Shown piece by piece: positions 61,345 through 64,000 of a stretch of DNA of 64,000 nt. Source of the stretch: an uncultured Bacteroidales bacterium. GTDB lineage: Bacteria; Bacteroidota; Bacteroidia; Bacteroidales; Bacteroidaceae. The notes beneath the pieces were generated by a model. The model was not told the DNA's origin, made no database searches, and saw nothing but the letters and a program-made list of their open reading frames with translations. The stretch lies in assembly GCA_902802265.1 (NCBI GenBank), contig CADCLN010000002.1:1-64000 (forward strand), in the 5' to 3' direction. How positions within the stretch are numbered: position 1 is the stretch's first letter; the number at the start of each line of letters is the position of its first letter. The position numbers and the translations under genes were made by a program.

Positions 61345-62325
61345 TTACAATTTGGGGTATTTGATCCTTTCCAGTCGTATCATACAAATGATGAAAAAGA
61401 ACATTCGATGGTTCATATAATATTTGAAAAGACGTGACTGCAGAGAGCCCGAAATTCCTTCGCCATAATTTAAGTAGTCTCTTTTGTCAATAGATTGCAT
61501 CTCGCGTAACGCATCCTTAAAATCAAGACTACAGGCTGTCTTTACATATTTGCGCATACGAGGTCCTAAAATTCGCCATATCGCAACATGAGAAGTACTA
61601 ATAGATAGGTTGTCACAAAATTTCATAAGCTCACCACGCATTTGCTGATAATCATTACGTTCAGAATCTATATGATGCCAGCGGTGTTGAATTGAGTCTT
61701 GATTGTTAATATAAACGTACCCTGTTTTATCAGAAACAATTATATTGTCTGTATATTGCAAATAGCGAATTATGAATATCAAGTCTTCCCCTATTTTCAC
61801 ACCCTCTGGAAACAATACCTGATTATCCTTTATTGTTATTAATGAAAACAACTTGGAATGAGGAGCGGAATAAGACAAGTATCCATCTTCAACGAATTGC
61901 TTAATTCCAGCTTGTCCTTCATAGATTTTCTTTTCTTTAAAAGGAATAATAGCCTGTCCTTCTCTTCCGTATTTTTGAATAATCAAAAAGTTTTTTTCGC
62001 TAACCGTTTCCAGCATCCCCTCTAAATAATGTGGCATCAAAAAATCATCTGCATCAACAAAAGCCACATATTGCCCTTTTGCTTCGGCGATTCCCCTATT
62101 ACGCGCAACACTTGCACCTTTGTTCGTCTGATGAACCACTAGGAAGCGGTCATAATTACAGGCATACTCATCACAAATTTTACCACTCTCATCCTTTGAT
62201 CCGTCATCAATAAGAATACACTCCCAGTCTTTGAAGGTCTGAGCAAGAATACTGTCAAGGCAGCGACGAAGATAATTCTCTACATTATAAATGGGTACTA
62301 TGATACTTACTTGTACTTTATTCAT
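61345..62325 (-). CDS. Family 2 glycosyltransferase
   Basis: A 326-residue GT2 enzyme beginning MNKVQVSIIVPIYNVENYLR. It has LIDDGSKDESGKICDEYA, AFVDADDFLMP and KIGEDLIFIIRYLQ motifs. A longer start at 62409 would overlap the upstream stop by ATGA and add a hydrophobic 28-residue leader; I prefer 62325, where the conserved fold starts. It acts in repeat-unit synthesis. Confidence 0.86.
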   Translation of the reverse strand: MNKVQVSIIVPIYNVENYLRRCLDSILAQTFKDWECILIDDGSKDESGKICDEYACNYDRFLVVHQTNKGASVARNRGIAEAKGQYVAFVDADDFLMPHYLEGMLETVSEKNFLIIQKYGREGQAIIPFKEKKIYEGQAGIKQFVEDGYLSYSAPHSKLFSLITIKDNQVLFPEGVKIGEDLIFIIRYLQYTDNIIVSDKTGYVYINNQDSIQHRWHHIDSERNDYQQMRGELMKFCDNLSISTSHVAIWRILGPRMRKYVKTACSLDFKDALREMQSIDKRDYLNYGEGISGSLQSRLFKYYMNHRMFFFIICMIRLERIKYPKL

Positions 62326-62405
62326 TTTGTAGGTATCTAAAATATAACATCCACGTTTTGTAAACAATATATCAAAATAGATAGCTATGATAAACACCAA
62401 AAACA

Positions 62406-63122
62406 TCAAACGTTTTTCTTTATATTATCATGTTTGATGAATATTCTACGAATCTTTCTTATCCATTTTGAACGAGATGAGCCCTTTTGCAACAATCTAT
62501 ACAATCTTAATAAGTGATTGTTTAATTTGTCAACATCCAACATTGCTATATATTCAACATTTTGGACTAACTTCTCACAACACACATTTGCAGATTTGGT
62601 CAAGACATATTTGTAGCACGCCTTGCTTGAACCCTCATAATCAGATAATATTTGATAGACTTTGTCTTCAAAGGTGGATTGATTTTGACGAAAGATGTTC
62701 ATGTGCTCGTCATAGTTAATTTTTTCGCTTTCAGAAGTAAGGAAATAATTGTTTAAAGACTGGGCCTCAAAAACTCGTTCTAATAATCCCATATATATAA
62801 CAGGTTTCCCTCTTAAAGAGAACTCAAGAGCAGATGTTCCAGATGCTAGACCAATTTCCGACTCTTCAACAATGAATTTGTCAAGTTCTTTGTCTCTTTT
62901 TTCACCAACAAAAATGATAGGATAAGAATAATTTTTTGATATTTCAACAAGATATTCTTTTGCTGGCCCTTCGCCAATCAATGATAAGGATAATTTTTGT
63001 TTTCTTGACAAGTACTCCAGTTCATTCATATATGTAACAATATTACGTGCTTTTTCGTTATCAAGCCTACCAAGCCAACAAAATTTGATAGGTCCATCAG
63101 AAATTCTTTGATATGAAGGCAC
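62406..63122 (-). pseudogene. C-terminal fragment of a GT4 glycosyltransferase
   Basis: The 238-codon frame begins at a GTG and reads ISDGPIKFCWLGRLDNEKARNI, SLSLIGEGPAKEYL and GLASGTSALEFSLRGKPVIYMG, i.e. only the C-terminal, sugar-nucleotide half of a GT-B enzyme. The N-terminal half (about 170 residues) is missing; a stop (TAA) lies in frame at about 63146, and the pyruvyl transferase gene ends at 63147. It is either a decayed gene or an oddly short protein working with another chain. Confidence 0.6.
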
Positions 63123-63146
63123 AGATAATTTATCTGCATGCTCATA

Positions 63147-64000
63147 TTACTTTAATGAATGTGACAAGAATAAAAATGACATCTTTGTCATTTCAGCCAA
63201 TACAAATTGAGCCTTTGTGTTAACACAATATGTAAAAGTGGAGTCATATTTGTTTGTATCATAGATCAAGTTCTTCTCCAGAACAAATAGTGACAGCAAC
63301 GACTCAAATCTTGCCATGCCTCGCTTTTTATTTCCAACTACCACAAAGGGCTTTCCAAAAATGATAGAGAACACGCAGGCATGAAAGGAATCTGTCACAA
63401 CAAACTCTGCATCCATGAAACCACGAAGCCATTGTTCCAATGGCGGTTGAATGCGTTCTTGTTGAGGTGCAGAGGGGTCTTCAATTTTAGAATTCACATT
63501 AAAGGGTTTTAATTTTCTATCCTGTGCAATTTTTTCAACAAGCCATTGTTTCTCATCTGTGTGGTCTAAAATATAACATAACAAGTTACCAGGACTCTTT
63601 GGTGTCCTTGTCTGTTCTACTAATCGTATGTATTTTTCTTTCTCAAGGAGCATCGTCGGATCTAATGTGTGTGTTACGTTAGGAAAACCTAGCATGTCTT
63701 TGCAAAGTGATACTGCAGACTTTTCCCGAACACTTACAGCAATAAACTTTTTCAGAAGTTTACTGCATTCAAAGGTCTCTCTTTTTGAATATTCCCATTC
63801 ATCTGTGCCAAATGAAGCTGCATAGGCGATTCTTTTAGTACTTGAATTTTTCAAAAATTTCAGGAAGGCATTTTCAATGCCACAATGATAAGCTCCTGTA
63901 AAATATCCATGACGCCATATTTGATCACTTCCAACGACAATGGCATCAAGATTCTTTGGCACATCCTTTGTCAGGTTTTTAACAAGAAGAATGTTAATAT
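63147..64000 (-). CDS. Polysaccharide pyruvyl transferase family protein (partial, runs off window)
   Basis: At least 283 residues of a PF04230 protein; the frame is open to the window edge, so the true start lies beyond 64000. Visible are AIVVGSDQIWRHGYF, ISVREKSAV-like AVSVREKSAVSLCKD, LDPTMLL and FVVTDSFHACVFSIIFGKPF, and the usual end RFESLLSLF. The C terminus is intact. Role as for the other pyruvyl transferase in this locus. Confidence 0.87.
   Translation of the reverse strand, partial: INILLVKNLTKDVPKNLDAIVVGSDQIWRHGYFTGAYHCGIENAFLKFLKNSSTKRIAYAASFGTDEWEYSKRETFECSKLLKKFIAVSVREKSAVSLCKDMLGFPNVTHTLDPTMLLEKEKYIRLVEQTRTPKSPGNLLCYILDHTDEKQWLVEKIAQDRKLKPFNVNSKIEDPSAPQQERIQPPLEQWLRGFMDAEFVVTDSFHACVFSIIFGKPFVVVGNKKRGMARFESLLSLFVLEKNLIYDTNKYDSTFTYCVNTKAQFVLAEMTKMSFLFLSHSLK

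Overview
The window is a chromosomal segment from a member of the Bacteroidales, most likely a Prevotellaceae species. The evidence is: promoters of the Bacteroidota type (TTTG, about 19-21 bp, TAnnTTTG) in front of many genes; type IX secretion parts SprA and a PorT-like barrel; a NigD-like lipoprotein; secreted plant-polysaccharide enzymes; and mostly no strong Shine-Dalgarno sequences. No tool was run, so family names come from reading motifs and from general knowledge of the families.

Layout. 0.3-8 kb: sprA, the giant outer-membrane translocon protein. 8.1-12 kb (minus): argC-argD-folP-cdaA, joining arginine synthesis, folate synthesis and c-di-AMP synthesis. 12.1-13.4 kb: an M15 peptidase and an Sfp-type phosphopantetheinyl transferase; then a 60-residue Asp-rich peptide gene, tRNA-Ser(CGA) with a partly duplicated 3' end, and fhs. 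15.7-17.9 kb: a secreted HExxH protein with a dockerin-like C terminus. 18.2-21.9 kb (minus): porT-like, GT2, radC, DUF59 and lpxH. 22-24.8 kb: proC and an AMP-forming acyl-CoA synthetase. 24.7-29.6 kb (minus): rpmH, then PASTA, rluD-type, ddl, acyltransferase and lipoprotein genes. 29.7 kb: efp.

30.5-40.1 kb is a secreted-carbohydrate block. It has a compact GH106-like rhamnosidase, a large secreted protein with a degenerate dockerin-like tail, and a 1557-residue PL11 rhamnogalacturonan lyase with autotransporter-like repeats and a dockerin. Together they suggest attack on rhamnogalacturonan without a local SusC/SusD pair. 40.1-43.1 kb: hsp20, DUF4298, trmB, mrp. 43.4-51.4 kb: a plus-strand run of yfhO, a DPP IV-like peptidase, purN, a GH30 and a GNAT-like protein, closed by a clear terminator. 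51.6-53.6 kb: a DEAD/DEAH helicase.

53.7-64 kb is an accessory, visibly AT-richer surface-polysaccharide locus, nearly all on the minus strand. It holds a WecG/TagA glycosyltransferase, an orphan IS66 TnpA-like gene, a decayed toxin-antitoxin module with three 33-bp iterons, two polysaccharide pyruvyl transferases (one cut by the window edge), an F420-hydrogenase-beta-like Fe-S protein, several glycosyltransferases and a Wzy-like polymerase. Intergenic DNA is rich in short degenerate repeats, including a 94-bp repeat present twice in opposite orientation. No complete, clearly new system was found. The best leads are a 48-residue membrane peptide with its own promoter at 53671, the 33-bp iterons with the antitoxin remnant, the palindrome read in frame inside the Fe-S protein gene, and the dockerin-like tails on three secreted proteins.
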